The notes: generated by a model from the sequence alone, not told the origin. Positions 1 to 8,315 are shown, counted from the first letter of the stretch. The stretch is DNA of 39,730 nt from Actinomycetes bacterium (GCA_023428065.1 JAEYZI010000067.1:1-39730), one strand, 5' to 3'. A program made the numbers and translations.

Positions 1-111
1 CTCCGCCGCGAGCGCCACGGCGGAGAGCGCGACGACGAGCGTGGTCGCCGTGACCGCGAGCGCGAGCACGCCCCCGGCCCCGCGATCGTCGCGGAGAAAC
101 CGCCCCAGCAT
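1..111 (-). CDS. Partial TadE-like (Rv3654c-type) Tad-locus protein
   Basis: Only the first 37 codons lie in the window; the gene continues past position 1. The start ATG (111-109) overlaps the TGA of the TadE gene (113-111), giving TGATG, so the two are probably translationally coupled. The visible N-terminus is a short basic head (MLGRFLRDDRGAG) followed by a long hydrophobic alanine/valine-rich helix, as expected for the Rv3654c-type protein that closes the actinobacterial Tad cluster. Members of that group are membrane-anchored with the rest of the chain outside the membrane, and their function is not established. Identification rests on gene order and the signal-anchor shape, because the conserved C-terminal part is not visible. 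Confidence 0.6.
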   Translation of the reverse strand, partial: MLGRFLRDDRGAGGVLALAVTATTLVVALSAVALAAE

Positions 112-461
112 CAGCCACCCCCCGCGAGCGCGCAGCTCTCCGCGCTCAGCACGAGGCCCGCGAGGGTGAGCGGACCCCGCGCGCGCGCCGTGAGCCGGGC
201 GCACACGAGCTCCCCGCTGCCGCCCTGCTCGAGCGCCGCCCCCGGAGCCGAGCGGATCGCGCGCGCGAGCACCGTGGAGAACGGGTCTCCGCGCCCGAGG
301 CCCCGGGCCGCATCCGCCGCCGCATCCTGCAGGCGCACCTGCTGAGCACCCACTGCGACGCCGCCGAGGCACACCGCGAGCACGAGCGCCACGGCGGGGA
401 CCGCCACCGCGAACTCCGCCGCGGCGGCCCCCGTGTCGTCAGCCGCCGAACGCGAGCGCAT
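111..461 (-). CDS. TadE-family pilus assembly protein
   Basis: A 116-residue protein with the class III pseudopilin layout: a short polar head, then GAAAAEFAVAVPAVALVLAV at about residues 11-30. The glycine-alanine region followed by E16-F17 resembles the prepilin peptidase site and the hydrophobic helix of TadE proteins. The remaining ~85 residues would be extracytoplasmic and contain cysteines (C86, C107) that could pair. TadE proteins are minor pseudopilins of the Tad/Flp machine. The ATG at 461 overlaps the end of the DUF4244 gene by 23 bases and the stop overlaps the next gene, so all are in one operon. The exact start is less certain than the family. Confidence 0.78.
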   Translation of the reverse strand: MRSRSAADDTGAAAAEFAVAVPAVALVLAVCLGGVAVGAQQVRLQDAAADAARGLGRGDPFSTVLARAIRSAPGAALEQGGSGELVCARLTARARGPLTLAGLVLSAESCALAGGG

Positions 462-627
462 CGCGTACGAGGTCGGTGAGGATCTGCTGCACCTCGGCCG
501 ACCGCATGATCACGACGAGCAGTCCGGCGAAGCCGACCGCGGCCATGATCGTGATCGCGTACTCCGCGGTGGCCGCACCCTCGTCGCGTCGCGCGCGGGC
601 GAGCAGCCGCATCATGCGGATTCTCAT
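439..627 (-). CDS. DUF4244 Flp-pilin-like small membrane protein
   Basis: A 62-residue protein: basic N-terminus (MRIRMMRLLARARRDEG), then AATAEYAITIMAAVGFAGLL, a hydrophobic helix with the glutamate five residues after the glycine that is typical of Flp-type pilins. DUF4244 proteins stand at the Flp pilin position in actinobacterial Tad loci (Rv3656c position in Mycobacterium), so this is probably the major pilin subunit. The ATG at 627 is preferred over longer frames because AAGGAG lies 6 bases upstream and the product then matches the family's short length. It is preceded by a 129-base gap after the TadB/C gene in which no clear promoter is seen. Confidence 0.82.
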   Translation of the reverse strand: MRIRMMRLLARARRDEGAATAEYAITIMAAVGFAGLLVVIMRSAEVQQILTDLVRDALAFGG

Positions 628-756
628 GGGACTCCTTCTTCTTCTCGACGGGCGCCCTGCCGCCATGACACCGCAGTCGCAGGAGCGCCACCGGCCGCTT
701 CCGCCGCATCGGGGAACGCGCACCACTCCCCCCGCTGTGGACGAGCGAAGGCACGG

Positions 757-1686
757 TCAGAACGCCGTGAGCGCCCCACGCAGGATCCCCACCATGAGCG
801 GCACGACGCCCAGCAGCACGAACGCGGGGAGGAAACACAGCGCGAGCGGCCCCAGCAGCCGCGGACCGAGCAGCGCCGCACGGCGCAGCACGTCGGCGAG
901 TGCGAGGCGGCGGGCGCGCACCGCCTCCGCCCGCACGAGCGCGGACGCCGGCACGCCCGCCCGTGACGCGAAGGCGAGGGTCGCGCGCGCCGCCTGCGTC
1001 GAGAGCGGGATGCCGCACCGGGCGGACACCGACTCGACGCGCGCGCAGGCCGCCTCGGGCGTCGCCCCTCCCGCGAGGGCGAGGCCGAGCAGCTCCTCGG
1101 CCGCACCGGCGAGCGGATCCGACACCCGGGCCGCGGCGACCAGGCGGCGGTTCCAGCGGATGCCCGCGACGAGGGCACCCGCTCCGAGCACCGCCGCGAC
1201 CGCGCCCGGCACGGTTCCGAACACCGCCCCGACCGGGTCCGCCCCCACGAGAGAGGCCATGAGCACCCCGACGATCGGCAGCATCGCCACGATCCGCGCC
1301 GTCGCCTGGGGTCCCGCGAGCGCGAGCTCGACCTGGCGGTCGGCGTCGGCGAGCGCCCGCAGCGAGTCGGCCGCGCGCTCGAGCGTGTTCGCGAGGGGGG
1401 CGCCGCTCTCCGTCGCGACCGCCCAACAGGCGGCCACGAGCCCCCAGCCACGGCGTAGCGCGGCCTCGAGCGCGGCGGCCGCGTGCACGAGGACGTCGGG
1501 GACCTCGAACGGGCTCCCCGCCGCGGACGCCGCCGCGAGCGGGCCGTCGCTCGGATCGAGCAGTCGAAGCGCGGAGAGCGGCTCGATGCCCGCGGCGAGC
1601 AGCACCGCGAGCCGATGCACGTCGTCGGCGGCCGTATCGAGCGCGACTCCGGCCTCGACGCGCGGCTGCCGTCGCAGGGCGATCAC
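757..1686 (-). CDS. Tad inner-membrane platform protein with two type II secretion F domains (TadB-TadC-like fusion)
   Basis: A 309-residue membrane protein starting with GTG at 1686, which overlaps the upstream ATPase stop as GTGA. Two copies of the type II secretion F (GspF/TadB/TadC) pattern can be seen: residues ~23-145 (LLAAGIEPLSAL, later ESGAPLANTLERAADSLR and a hydrophobic segment at 132-148) and ~195-302 (LALAGGATPEAA, FASRAGVPASAL, then a double hydrophobic stretch at 277-302). Tad loci usually encode TadB and TadC as separate proteins of about this length; here one gene carries both domains and no second gene follows. The role is the inner-membrane platform that couples the TadA ATPase to pilin extrusion. 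Fusion is my reading of the repeat; the family call is firm. Confidence 0.8.
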   Translation of the reverse strand: MIALRRQPRVEAGVALDTAADDVHRLAVLLAAGIEPLSALRLLDPSDGPLAAASAAGSPFEVPDVLVHAAAALEAALRRGWGLVAACWAVATESGAPLANTLERAADSLRALADADRQVELALAGPQATARIVAMLPIVGVLMASLVGADPVGAVFGTVPGAVAAVLGAGALVAGIRWNRRLVAAARVSDPLAGAAEELLGLALAGGATPEAACARVESVSARCGIPLSTQAARATLAFASRAGVPASALVRAEAVRARRLALADVLRRAALLGPRLLGPLALCFLPAFVLLGVVPLMVGILRGALTAF

Positions 1687-2639
1687 GTCGCCTCGGACGC
1701 GAGGCGACCCCGCCGATCGAGCCGCAGCCGTCCGAGCTCCGCGAGCACGCGCGTGCCGTCGGGCGCCCGTTCGACGTGGAGCACGGCGTCGAACGCGCTC
1801 ACCGCCTGCCGCGCGAGAGCACCCTCGGGCCATCCGGCGAGGGCGCCGAGCGCCTCGAGCCGCGCGGGCACGTCGGAGAGCGAGTTGGCGTGCAGAGTGC
1901 CGGCTCCCCCGTCGTGGCCCGTGTTGAGCGCGATGAGCAGCTCGCGCAACTCCGCGCCGCGGCACTCCCCCACGACGAGCCGCTCGGGTCGCATCCGCAG
2001 CGCCTCCCGCACGAGCCGGTCGAGGCCGATCGCGCCGGCTCCCTCGAGATTGGCCTGTCGAGCCTCGAGGCGCACGACGTGCGGATGCGCGACACGCAGT
2101 TCGGCGACGTCCTCCACGAGCACGATGCGTTCGTGCGGCGGCGCGAGGCCCAGCAGTGCGCCGAGCAGCGTCGTCTTGCCCGCGCCGCCCGCGCCCGTCA
2201 CGAGGAGGTTCGCGCGTCGCGCGACGAGCGCCTCGACCGTGGCGCGGGGCACGCGCGCGAACATGCCCGCGCTCTCGAGCGCGTCGACGTGGAAGCGCTC
2301 CGCGCGCGGCAGCCGGATGGAGAGCACGGCCGCGTCGGGCGAGACGGGCGGCAGCACGCCGTGCACCCGGATGCCAGCCCCGATGCGCACATCGGCCGCG
2401 GGAACCGCCTCGTCGAGGTGCCTGCCTCCGGCGGCGACGAGGCGCACCGCGAGCTCGCGCGCCTCACCCGGCGGGATGCGGACGCCGGGCTCGCGCGCGG
2501 CACCCCCGCCCCGGTCGACCCACACCGACCCGTCCGGGTTCACGAAGACGTCGGTGGCCGTCGGGTCGGCGACGTAGGGCGCGAGGGGGCCGAAGACGGC
2601 GGGATCGGGCAGCGGACGCGCCTCGCGCTCGGGATGCAC
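1683..2639 (-). CDS. TadA/CpaF-type secretion ATPase
   Basis: A 318-residue type II/IV secretion ATPase. Walker A is GAGGAGKTT (149-157), the Asp-box region is VLVEDVAEL (173-181), Walker B is LVVGECRGAE (221-230) and the His-box region is TGHDGGAGTLHA (240-251). The N-terminal part (1-145) is the CpaF-like half with RIGAGIRVHG and VLSIRLPR. It forms hexamers at the cytoplasmic membrane and powers Tad pilus assembly. It is the first gene of the minus-strand Tad operon and overlaps the next gene by 4 bases. In related actinobacterial clusters a CpaE/Ssd-like gene normally precedes it; none is found in the 441 bases upstream. The ATG at 2639 is the furthest upstream start giving a normal family length. 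Confidence 0.9.
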   Translation of the reverse strand: MHPEREARPLPDPAVFGPLAPYVADPTATDVFVNPDGSVWVDRGGGAAREPGVRIPPGEARELAVRLVAAGGRHLDEAVPAADVRIGAGIRVHGVLPPVSPDAAVLSIRLPRAERFHVDALESAGMFARVPRATVEALVARRANLLVTGAGGAGKTTLLGALLGLAPPHERIVLVEDVAELRVAHPHVVRLEARQANLEGAGAIGLDRLVREALRMRPERLVVGECRGAELRELLIALNTGHDGGAGTLHANSLSDVPARLEALGALAGWPEGALARQAVSAFDAVLHVERAPDGTRVLAELGRLRLDRRGRLASEAT

Positions 2640-3080
2640 GCCTCGAGGGTGCCGCGCGCAGACGGCTCGTCACCGTCGCCGCTGCGAGACCCGTGGACGA
2701 GGCTCCGCGGTGCCCGCTGTGCAGGGCGGGAAACGCATCCTCGTACGTCTTAAACGGAGGGGCGGCGCCCAGTTTGGGGGGAATTGGGCGCCGCCACAGC
2801 AGTGCGTCGAATGGGGGGAATCGGGCACTGCGAGATCCGAGAGGTTACGCTCGGTGGCCAGAGTCTACTGCATGGGTGCCTCACCGCAACGGGCGATTTC
2901 CCCCGCCGCCGCGGCACCCCATCCGCCCGCCGCCCGCTCGTCGCATCGACCGCCACCGCTCGGCGACAGGCCGGCTCGCGCGGGTCTGAATGCCCCCGGG
3001 CGCATGACTAGGATCGGGAGGGTTCACCGGAGAACTCCGCGCGACTACAGGCACGGTCGCGAATCGACACAAGGATGAAG
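2640..3080. other. 441-base intergenic region between the Tad operon and acs
   Basis: No convincing gene is seen on either strand. It holds a strong inverted repeat at 2761-2795 and two near-identical 15-base units (2775-2789 and 2812-2826), listed separately. A -10-like TAGGAT at 3009-3014 lies about 65 bases before acs, without a good -35, and may be the acs promoter. The region must also contain the divergent promoter of the minus-strand Tad operon, which I could not place. Confidence 0.5.
2761..2795. repeat. 11-bp perfect inverted repeat (hairpin) upstream of the Tad operon
   Basis: GGCGGCGCCCA (2761-2771) and its exact complement TGGGCGCCGCC (2785-2795) enclose a 13-base G-rich loop. 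It lies 122 bases upstream of the TadA ATPase start and 286 bases from acs. No U-run follows on either strand, so it is not a textbook terminator. The loop and right arm contain the first copy of a 15-base unit repeated at 2812-2826 with one mismatch. Confidence 0.6.
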
Positions 3081-5057
3081 ATGTCCCAGAACTCGATCGA
3101 CAGCCTGCTCACCGAGACCCGCCGCTTCGCGCCGGATCCCGCGTTCGCCGCGACACGTGTCGCCGGCCCCGAGCTCTATGACAGCGCCGCCGGCGACCGG
3201 CTCGCCTACTGGGCCGACCGCGCCCGCGAGCTGCACTGGCACACCCCGTTCCAGACGGTACTCGACTGGTCGAACCCGCCGTTCGCGCGGTGGTTCGCCG
3301 ACGGCGAGCTCAACGTCGCCTTCAACTGCCTCGACCGGCACGTGCTCGCGGGGCTCGGCGACCGCGTCGCGATCCACTGGGAGGGTGAGCCCGGCGACAG
3401 CCGCACGATCACCTACGCCGAGCTGACCGCCGAGGTCAAGCGCGCCGCCAACGCCCTCGCCGCCCTCGGCGTCGGCGAGGGCGACCGCGTGGCGATCTAC
3501 ATGCCCATGATCCCGGAGGCCGTCGTCGCGATGCTCGCGGTCGCCCGGCTCGGGGCGATCCACTCGGTCGTCTTCGGCGGCTTCAGCGCCGAGTCGCTGC
3601 GCGCCCGCATCGAGGACGCCGAGGCGAAGCTCGTGATCACCGCCGACGGGGGTTACCGCAAGGGCAAGGTCTTCCCCCTCAAGGCGACCGTCGACACCGC
3701 CCTCGAGGGCGAGACGACGGTCGAGCACGTCGTCGTCGTCAAGCGAGGCGGCAACGAGGTCGCCTGGACCGAGGGCCGCGACCTCTGGTGGGACGAGGCG
3801 ATGGCGGATGCCGACCTCGACCACGAGGCGAAGGGCTTCGACGCCGAGAACCCGCTGTTCATCCTCTACACCTCGGGCACCACGGGGAAGCCGAAGGGCA
3901 TCCTCCACACGAGCGGCGGCTACCTCACGCAGGCCGCGGCGACCCACCACGACGTCTTCGACCTCCACCCCGAGAGCGACGTGTACTGGTGCACCGCCGA
4001 CATCGGATGGGTCACCGGCCACAGCTACGTCGTCTACGGACCGCTCGCGAACGGCGCCACCCAGCTGCTCTACGAGGGCACGCCCGACACGCCGCACCCC
4101 GGGCGGTGGTGGGAGCTCATCCAGAAGTACGGGGTGACGATCCTCTACACGGCGCCCACCGCCATCCGCTCCTTCATGAAGGTGGGCCGGCAGGTCCCGC
4201 AGCAGTTCGACCTGTCGAGCCTGCGCCTGCTCGGCTCGGTCGGCGAGCCCATCAACCCCGAGGCGTGGGTCTGGTACCGCGACGTCATCGGCGGCGGCGA
4301 GACCCCCATCGTCGACACGTGGTGGCAGACCGAGACGGGCGCCATCATGATCTCCGCCCTGCCCGGCGTCACGACGCTCAAGCCGGGCAGCGCGCAGGTG
4401 CCGCAGCCGGGCGTGACGATCGACATCCTCGCCGACGACGGCACGCGCGTCGACCCGCCGAACGGCGGCCTGCTCACCGTGCGTGAGCCGTGGCCGTCGA
4501 TGCTGCGCGGCATCTGGGGCGACCCGGACCGCTTCGTCGAGACCTACTGGGAGAAGTTCCGCGACCACGGATGGCGGTACTTCGCGGGCGACGGAGCGCA
4601 CGTCGACGAAGACGGCGACATCTGGCTCCTGGGGCGCATCGACGACGTCATGAACGTGTCGGGGCACCGCCTGTCGACCACGGAGATCGAGTCCGCGCTC
4701 GTCGGCAACCCCATGGTCGCCGAGGCGGCGGTCGTCGGCGCGTCCGACGAGACCACCGGTCAGGCGGTCGTCGCGTTCGTCATCGTCAAGCAGTCGCACC
4801 GCGACGAGCACACCGACGAGGAGTTCGTGCAACTCCTCAAGGCGCACGTGGCGCACGCGATCGGCGCGATCGCACGGCCGCGCGACATCTTCATCGTGAC
4901 CGAGCTGCCGAAGACCCGCTCCGGCAAGATCATGCGCCGCCTGCTGCGCGACGTGGCCGAGGGCCGGGCGATCGGCGACACGACGACGCTCGCCGACACC
5001 TCGGTCATGCAGACCATCAGCGACAAGCTGCGCGCGGGAGCGCCCGCGGAGGACTGA
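3081..5057 (+). CDS. acs: Acetyl-CoA synthetase (AMP-forming)
   Basis: Activates acetate: acetate + ATP + CoA gives acetyl-CoA + AMP + PPi, in the cytoplasm. The 658-residue length is normal for Acs. Visible motifs are the ATP-binding loop YTSGTTGKPKG near residue 263, the substrate and hinge region DTWWQTETGA, the adenylate-binding YFAGDGAHVDEDGDIWLLGR, and the C-terminal PKTRSGKIMRR whose lysine is the one acetylated in known Acs enzymes. The ATG at 3081 is chosen because AAGGA (3071-3075) lies 5 bases upstream; an in-frame ATG at 3075 overlaps that ribosome site and would add two residues. It stands alone on the plus strand; the next gene is convergent, 16 bases away. Acs beside a Tad locus is a common actinobacterial arrangement. 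Confidence 0.97.
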   Translation: MSQNSIDSLLTETRRFAPDPAFAATRVAGPELYDSAAGDRLAYWADRARELHWHTPFQTVLDWSNPPFARWFADGELNVAFNCLDRHVLAGLGDRVAIHWEGEPGDSRTITYAELTAEVKRAANALAALGVGEGDRVAIYMPMIPEAVVAMLAVARLGAIHSVVFGGFSAESLRARIEDAEAKLVITADGGYRKGKVFPLKATVDTALEGETTVEHVVVVKRGGNEVAWTEGRDLWWDEAMADADLDHEAKGFDAENPLFILYTSGTTGKPKGILHTSGGYLTQAAATHHDVFDLHPESDVYWCTADIGWVTGHSYVVYGPLANGATQLLYEGTPDTPHPGRWWELIQKYGVTILYTAPTAIRSFMKVGRQVPQQFDLSSLRLLGSVGEPINPEAWVWYRDVIGGGETPIVDTWWQTETGAIMISALPGVTTLKPGSAQVPQPGVTIDILADDGTRVDPPNGGLLTVREPWPSMLRGIWGDPDRFVETYWEKFRDHGWRYFAGDGAHVDEDGDIWLLGRIDDVMNVSGHRLSTTEIESALVGNPMVAEAAVVGASDETTGQAVVAFVIVKQSHRDEHTDEEFVQLLKAHVAHAIGAIARPRDIFIVTELPKTRSGKIMRRLLRDVAEGRAIGDTTTLADTSVMQTISDKLRAGAPAED

Positions 5058-5073
5058 CCGCGCGCCGCCCGGC

Positions 5074-5532
5074 TCAGGCGAACTCGAGCACGAGCTCCAC
5101 CTCGACGGGCGCGTCGAGGGGGAGCACGGCGACGCCCACGGCCGATCGGGCGTGGCTTCCGGCATCCCCGAACACCTCGCCGAGCAGCTCGGACGCGCCG
5201 TTGACGACCCCCGGCTGCCCCGTGAAGTCGGGGGCGGATGCGACGAAGCCGACGACCTTGACGACGCGCGTCACGCGGTCGAGCGAGCCGATGACGCTCT
5301 CGGCGGCGGCGAGGGCGTTGAGGGCGCACACGCGCGCGAACTCCTTCGCCTCGTCCGCACCCACCTCGGCGCCGACCTTGCCGGTCGCGGGCAGCACGCC
5401 GCCGATCATGGGGAGCTGGCCCGCCGTGAAGACGAGATTGCCGCTCACCTGCGCCGGCACGTAGGCGGCGACGGGCGGGACGACGGGGGGCAGCGCGAGC
5501 CCCAGCTCGGCGAGACGGTCGGCGACGCTCAT
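5074..5532 (-). CDS. RidA/YjgF-family protein
   Basis: A 152-residue protein of the RidA (YjgF/YER057c) family. Characterised members hydrolyse reactive enamine/imine intermediates made by PLP enzymes. FTAGQLPMIGG (35-45), FARVCALNALAAAES (65-79), VVKVVGFVASAPDF (90-103) and the C-terminal PVEVELVLEFA match the core fold. The key arginine of the classic C-terminal motif (R105 in E. coli RidA) is not obvious, so the protein may belong to a non-RidA subfamily with another activity. The ATG at 5532 overlaps the stop of a tiny DUF4177-like gene (ATGA), with GGAAG of that gene's end acting as ribosome site, so the two are co-translated. Confidence 0.88.
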   Translation of the reverse strand: MSVADRLAELGLALPPVVPPVAAYVPAQVSGNLVFTAGQLPMIGGVLPATGKVGAEVGADEAKEFARVCALNALAAAESVIGSLDRVTRVVKVVGFVASAPDFTGQPGVVNGASELLGEVFGDAGSHARSAVGVAVLPLDAPVEVELVLEFA

Positions 5533-5693
5533 TCGTTGCTTCCTTCGATCGGGCGCTTGAGGTACGCGACGAGCCCGCCCTCGGGGCCCGTCACGATCTG
5601 CACGAGCTCCCACCCCTGGGATCCCCAGTTGTTGAGGATCGCGGTGGTGTTATGAATGAGGAGGGGCGTTGTCACGTATTCCCAGGTCGGCAC
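5529..5693 (-). CDS. Small DUF4177-like protein, co-translated with RidA
   Basis: A 54-residue frame that is easily missed because of its size. It begins with GTG at 5693 (GGAAG about 8 bases upstream) and reads PTWEYVTTPLLIH, then ILNNWGSQGWELVQIV, then GGLVAYLKRPI. The WEY...NxxGxxGWELV...YLKRP pattern is that of DUF4177 proteins, a family of about 50-60 residues of unknown function. Its TGA overlaps the RidA start in an ATGA, and pairing of a DUF4177 gene with RidA fits an operon role. Base composition and codon use match its neighbours. Confidence 0.8.
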   Translation of the reverse strand: MPTWEYVTTPLLIHNTTAILNNWGSQGWELVQIVTGPEGGLVAYLKRPIEGSNE

Positions 5694-5734
5694 TTTTCGG
5701 GCTTCCGTTCAGGTATCGGGAAGGAGGTTTCCCG

Positions 5735-5740
5735 TACCCT
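5735..5740 (+). promoter_or_regulatory. -10 element of a probable leaderless promoter for the penicillin-binding protein gene
   Basis: TACCCT fits the actinobacterial TANNNT -10 pattern and ends 7 bases before the ATG at 5748, so transcription would start at or next to the A of the start codon. No ribosome-binding sequence lies at normal distance: AAGGAGG at 5721-5727 is 20 bases upstream. No clear -35 is seen. Confidence 0.45.
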
Positions 5741-5747
5741 GAAGCCT

Positions 5748-8315
5748 ATGCCTGCTCAAGGAACCACGGCTAGAAGCCTGCTCGGGGCCGGTGCCGGCCT
5801 GCTCGGCTTCAGCGCCATCGCCGGTCTTCTCGTGACCGTCATGGTGGCCCCGGCCATCGCCGTCACCGGGATGACCGCGAACAACTCGATCTCGGTCTTC
5901 CAGGAACTCCCCGACTACATCACGATCGACAAGCAGCACGAACGCAACACGATCGCCGTGATGAACACCGACGGCACCCTGCTTCCCGTCGCCACCTGGT
6001 TCGACCAGAACCGCGAGGAGATCACCCTCGACCAGGTCGACGAGGACCTCAAGTGGGCCGCGATCGACGGTGAGGACCGCCGCTTCTACGATCACGGCGG
6101 CGTCGACATGCCGTCGCTCATCCGCGCCGCGATCGGCCAGGCCACCGGCACGAGCTCCTCGGGCGCGTCGACCCTCACGATGCAGCTCGTGCGCAACATC
6201 CTCGTGCTCCGCGCCGTCAACAACCTCGACCTCAGCGAGGAGGAGCGCAAGAAGGCCGTCGAGGACGCCACCTACCCGAACCTCAATCGCAAGCTCAAGG
6301 AGATGAAGCTCGCGATCGGCATGGAGAAGAAGTACTCGAAGGACGACATCCTCGCCGGGTACCTCAACATCGTCGGCATGGGCTCCAACACCTACGGCGT
6401 CGAGGCCGGCGCCCAGCGCTTCTTCGGCACCTCCGCGAAGGATGTGACCCCCGCGCAGGCGGCGAGCCTCATCGCGATCGTGCAGAACCCGGTCAAGAAC
6501 ACCCTCATCTACCCCGAGAACTTCGAGCGCAACCAGAAGCGCCGCGACATCATCCTCGGCTGGATGTACACGGAGGGGCACCTCGACAAGGCTCAGTACG
6601 AGGAGGCCCTCGCGACGCCCGTCGACGAGACGACCGTGAGCTCGAACCCGCCGAAGAGCGGATGCTCGGTCGCCGCGGTCGAGTACCGCCTGCCGTGCGA
6701 CTACGCGCTCAAGAGCGTGCTCAACGGCGAGGTGCCCTCGCTCGGCAGCACGCGTGAGGAGCAGATCGACACGTGGCGCAAGGGCGGCCTCACGGTCGTG
6801 CTGTCGATCAACCCCGACACCCAGACGACCGCGACGCAGCTCGCGCAGCAGTACGCGCCCATCGACGAGAGCCGCTTCAAGCTCGGCGCCGCCGTCACGA
6901 GCGTGCAGGTCGGCACGGGCCGCATCATCACGATGGCCCAGAACAAGGTCTTCGACGACACGGGCACAGGCGACGCGGCGACCACGACGGCCGTCAACCT
7001 CGCCTCCGACCAGAGCCACGGCGGGTCGCGCGGCTTCCAGCCCGGGTCGAGCTACAAGCCGTACACGCTCCTCGCGTTCCTCGCCGCCGGTCACGGCGTC
7101 AACGAGACGTTCAACGCGAGCGTGCGGCAGGTGCCCATGTCGAAGTTCCAGGACACCTGCAACGGCCCGCACGGCGGACCGGACTACAAGTTCGGTAACG
7201 ACGCCAACGAGTCGGGTCCCTACAGCGTCGTGCGCGGCACCCAGTGGTCGGTCAACTCGGTCTTCATCCAGATGGCGGAGGAGGTCGACCAGTGCGACAT
7301 CGCGAAGCTCGCCGCCTCGATCGGCGTGCACCGTGCCGACGGCAAGCAGGACGGCTCCGACCTCTACACGCTGCCCTCGTGCTCGATCGGCGGATGCGAC
7401 AACACGATCGCCCCGCTCACGCAGGCCGCCGCGTACGCTGCCATCGCGAACCACGGCGTGTACTGCAAGCCCATCATCATCGACGACATCCTCGACTCCT
7501 CGGGTGAGTCGATCGGCGGCCAGCCCGCGGCGTGCGGGCAGTCGCTCGTGTCGCCGGCGGTGGCGGACACCGCCGCCTACGCGATGCAGGCCGTCATGAA
7601 CGGGTCGGCCGCGGCCTCCCGCAACAACAACGGCACCCCATACCTCGCGAAGACGGGAACGACGAACGACGCGATCCACACCTGGATGGTGGGCTCGTCG
7701 CCGCAGGTCGCGACCGCCGTGTGGGTGGGCAACATCGAGGGCAAGCAGAGCCTGCGTCGCATCTACGTCGCGGGCAGCCAGGCCGCCGTGTTGCGTCACC
7801 GCATCTTCAAGCCGTACGCCGCGAAGGTCGACACCTACTTCCCTGGCGGCGCGTTCGCCCAGCCCGACGCCAACCTCCTCAAGGGCGTGCAGGTGAACGT
7901 GCCCGACGTGCTCGGGCTCAGCCCCGAGCAGGCGAAGGCGGCGATCGAGCTCTCGAAGCTGTACTACGAGGACGGCGGCGAGATGGACTCCGACCTGCCC
8001 GTCGGCACGGTCGTCGCGACCGATCCGGCCGGCGGCTCGCAGGTGCCGAAGGGCAGCCCCGTGAAGGTGTTCCGCAGCAACGGCCAGGCATCGACAATGC
8101 CCGACGTGGTGTCGCCGAACCAGAGCTACAACGACGCCAAGAGCGCTCTCCAGGCGGCCGGCTTCACGAACGTCACCCAAGTGTGCGCGGAGGCGGAGCC
8201 CGGCGATCCACCCGGCACGCTCAACAACGTCGTCGCGCAGAACCCGGCAGCGGGCTCCGTCGTCAACAAGGGCATCCAGGTCACGCTGACGGTGCGGAAG
8301 AACAGCTGCCCATGA
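5748..8315 (+). CDS. Class A penicillin-binding protein with two PASTA domains
   Basis: A bifunctional peptidoglycan synthase of 855 residues. A membrane anchor lies at ~15-38. The GT51 glycosyltransferase domain carries catalytic E109 in EDRRFYDHGG and the TLTMQLVRN helix. The transpeptidase domain has the nucleophile S434 in GSSYK, the SVN triad at 501-503 and KTG at 635-637. Two PASTA domains follow (VPDVLGLSPEQAKAAI and MPDVVSPNQSYNDAKSAL), which in related proteins bind muropeptides. It polymerises glycan strands and cross-links peptides outside the membrane, like PonA-type proteins. The ATG at 5748 is preferred over an upstream in-frame ATG because the anchor then sits near the N-terminus and a leaderless -10 fits. 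Its stop overlaps the metallophosphoesterase start (ATGA). Confidence 0.96.
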   Translation: MPAQGTTARSLLGAGAGLLGFSAIAGLLVTVMVAPAIAVTGMTANNSISVFQELPDYITIDKQHERNTIAVMNTDGTLLPVATWFDQNREEITLDQVDEDLKWAAIDGEDRRFYDHGGVDMPSLIRAAIGQATGTSSSGASTLTMQLVRNILVLRAVNNLDLSEEERKKAVEDATYPNLNRKLKEMKLAIGMEKKYSKDDILAGYLNIVGMGSNTYGVEAGAQRFFGTSAKDVTPAQAASLIAIVQNPVKNTLIYPENFERNQKRRDIILGWMYTEGHLDKAQYEEALATPVDETTVSSNPPKSGCSVAAVEYRLPCDYALKSVLNGEVPSLGSTREEQIDTWRKGGLTVVLSINPDTQTTATQLAQQYAPIDESRFKLGAAVTSVQVGTGRIITMAQNKVFDDTGTGDAATTTAVNLASDQSHGGSRGFQPGSSYKPYTLLAFLAAGHGVNETFNASVRQVPMSKFQDTCNGPHGGPDYKFGNDANESGPYSVVRGTQWSVNSVFIQMAEEVDQCDIAKLAASIGVHRADGKQDGSDLYTLPSCSIGGCDNTIAPLTQAAAYAAIANHGVYCKPIIIDDILDSSGESIGGQPAACGQSLVSPAVADTAAYAMQAVMNGSAAASRNNNGTPYLAKTGTTNDAIHTWMVGSSPQVATAVWVGNIEGKQSLRRIYVAGSQAAVLRHRIFKPYAAKVDTYFPGGAFAQPDANLLKGVQVNVPDVLGLSPEQAKAAIELSKLYYEDGGEMDSDLPVGTVVATDPAGGSQVPKGSPVKVFRSNGQASTMPDVVSPNQSYNDAKSALQAAGFTNVTQVCAEAEPGDPPGTLNNVVAQNPAAGSVVNKGIQVTLTVRKNSCP

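Noticed and set aside
3045..5165. A 706-codon open frame on the minus strand opposite acs
   Set aside because: It is the antisense shadow of a high-GC gene: composition is dominated by Asp/Arg/Val/Leu, no domain is visible, and acs on the other strand is certain.
5709..8180. An 823-codon minus-strand open frame opposite the penicillin-binding protein
   Set aside because: Antisense shadow; the plus-strand gene has every catalytic motif and this frame none.
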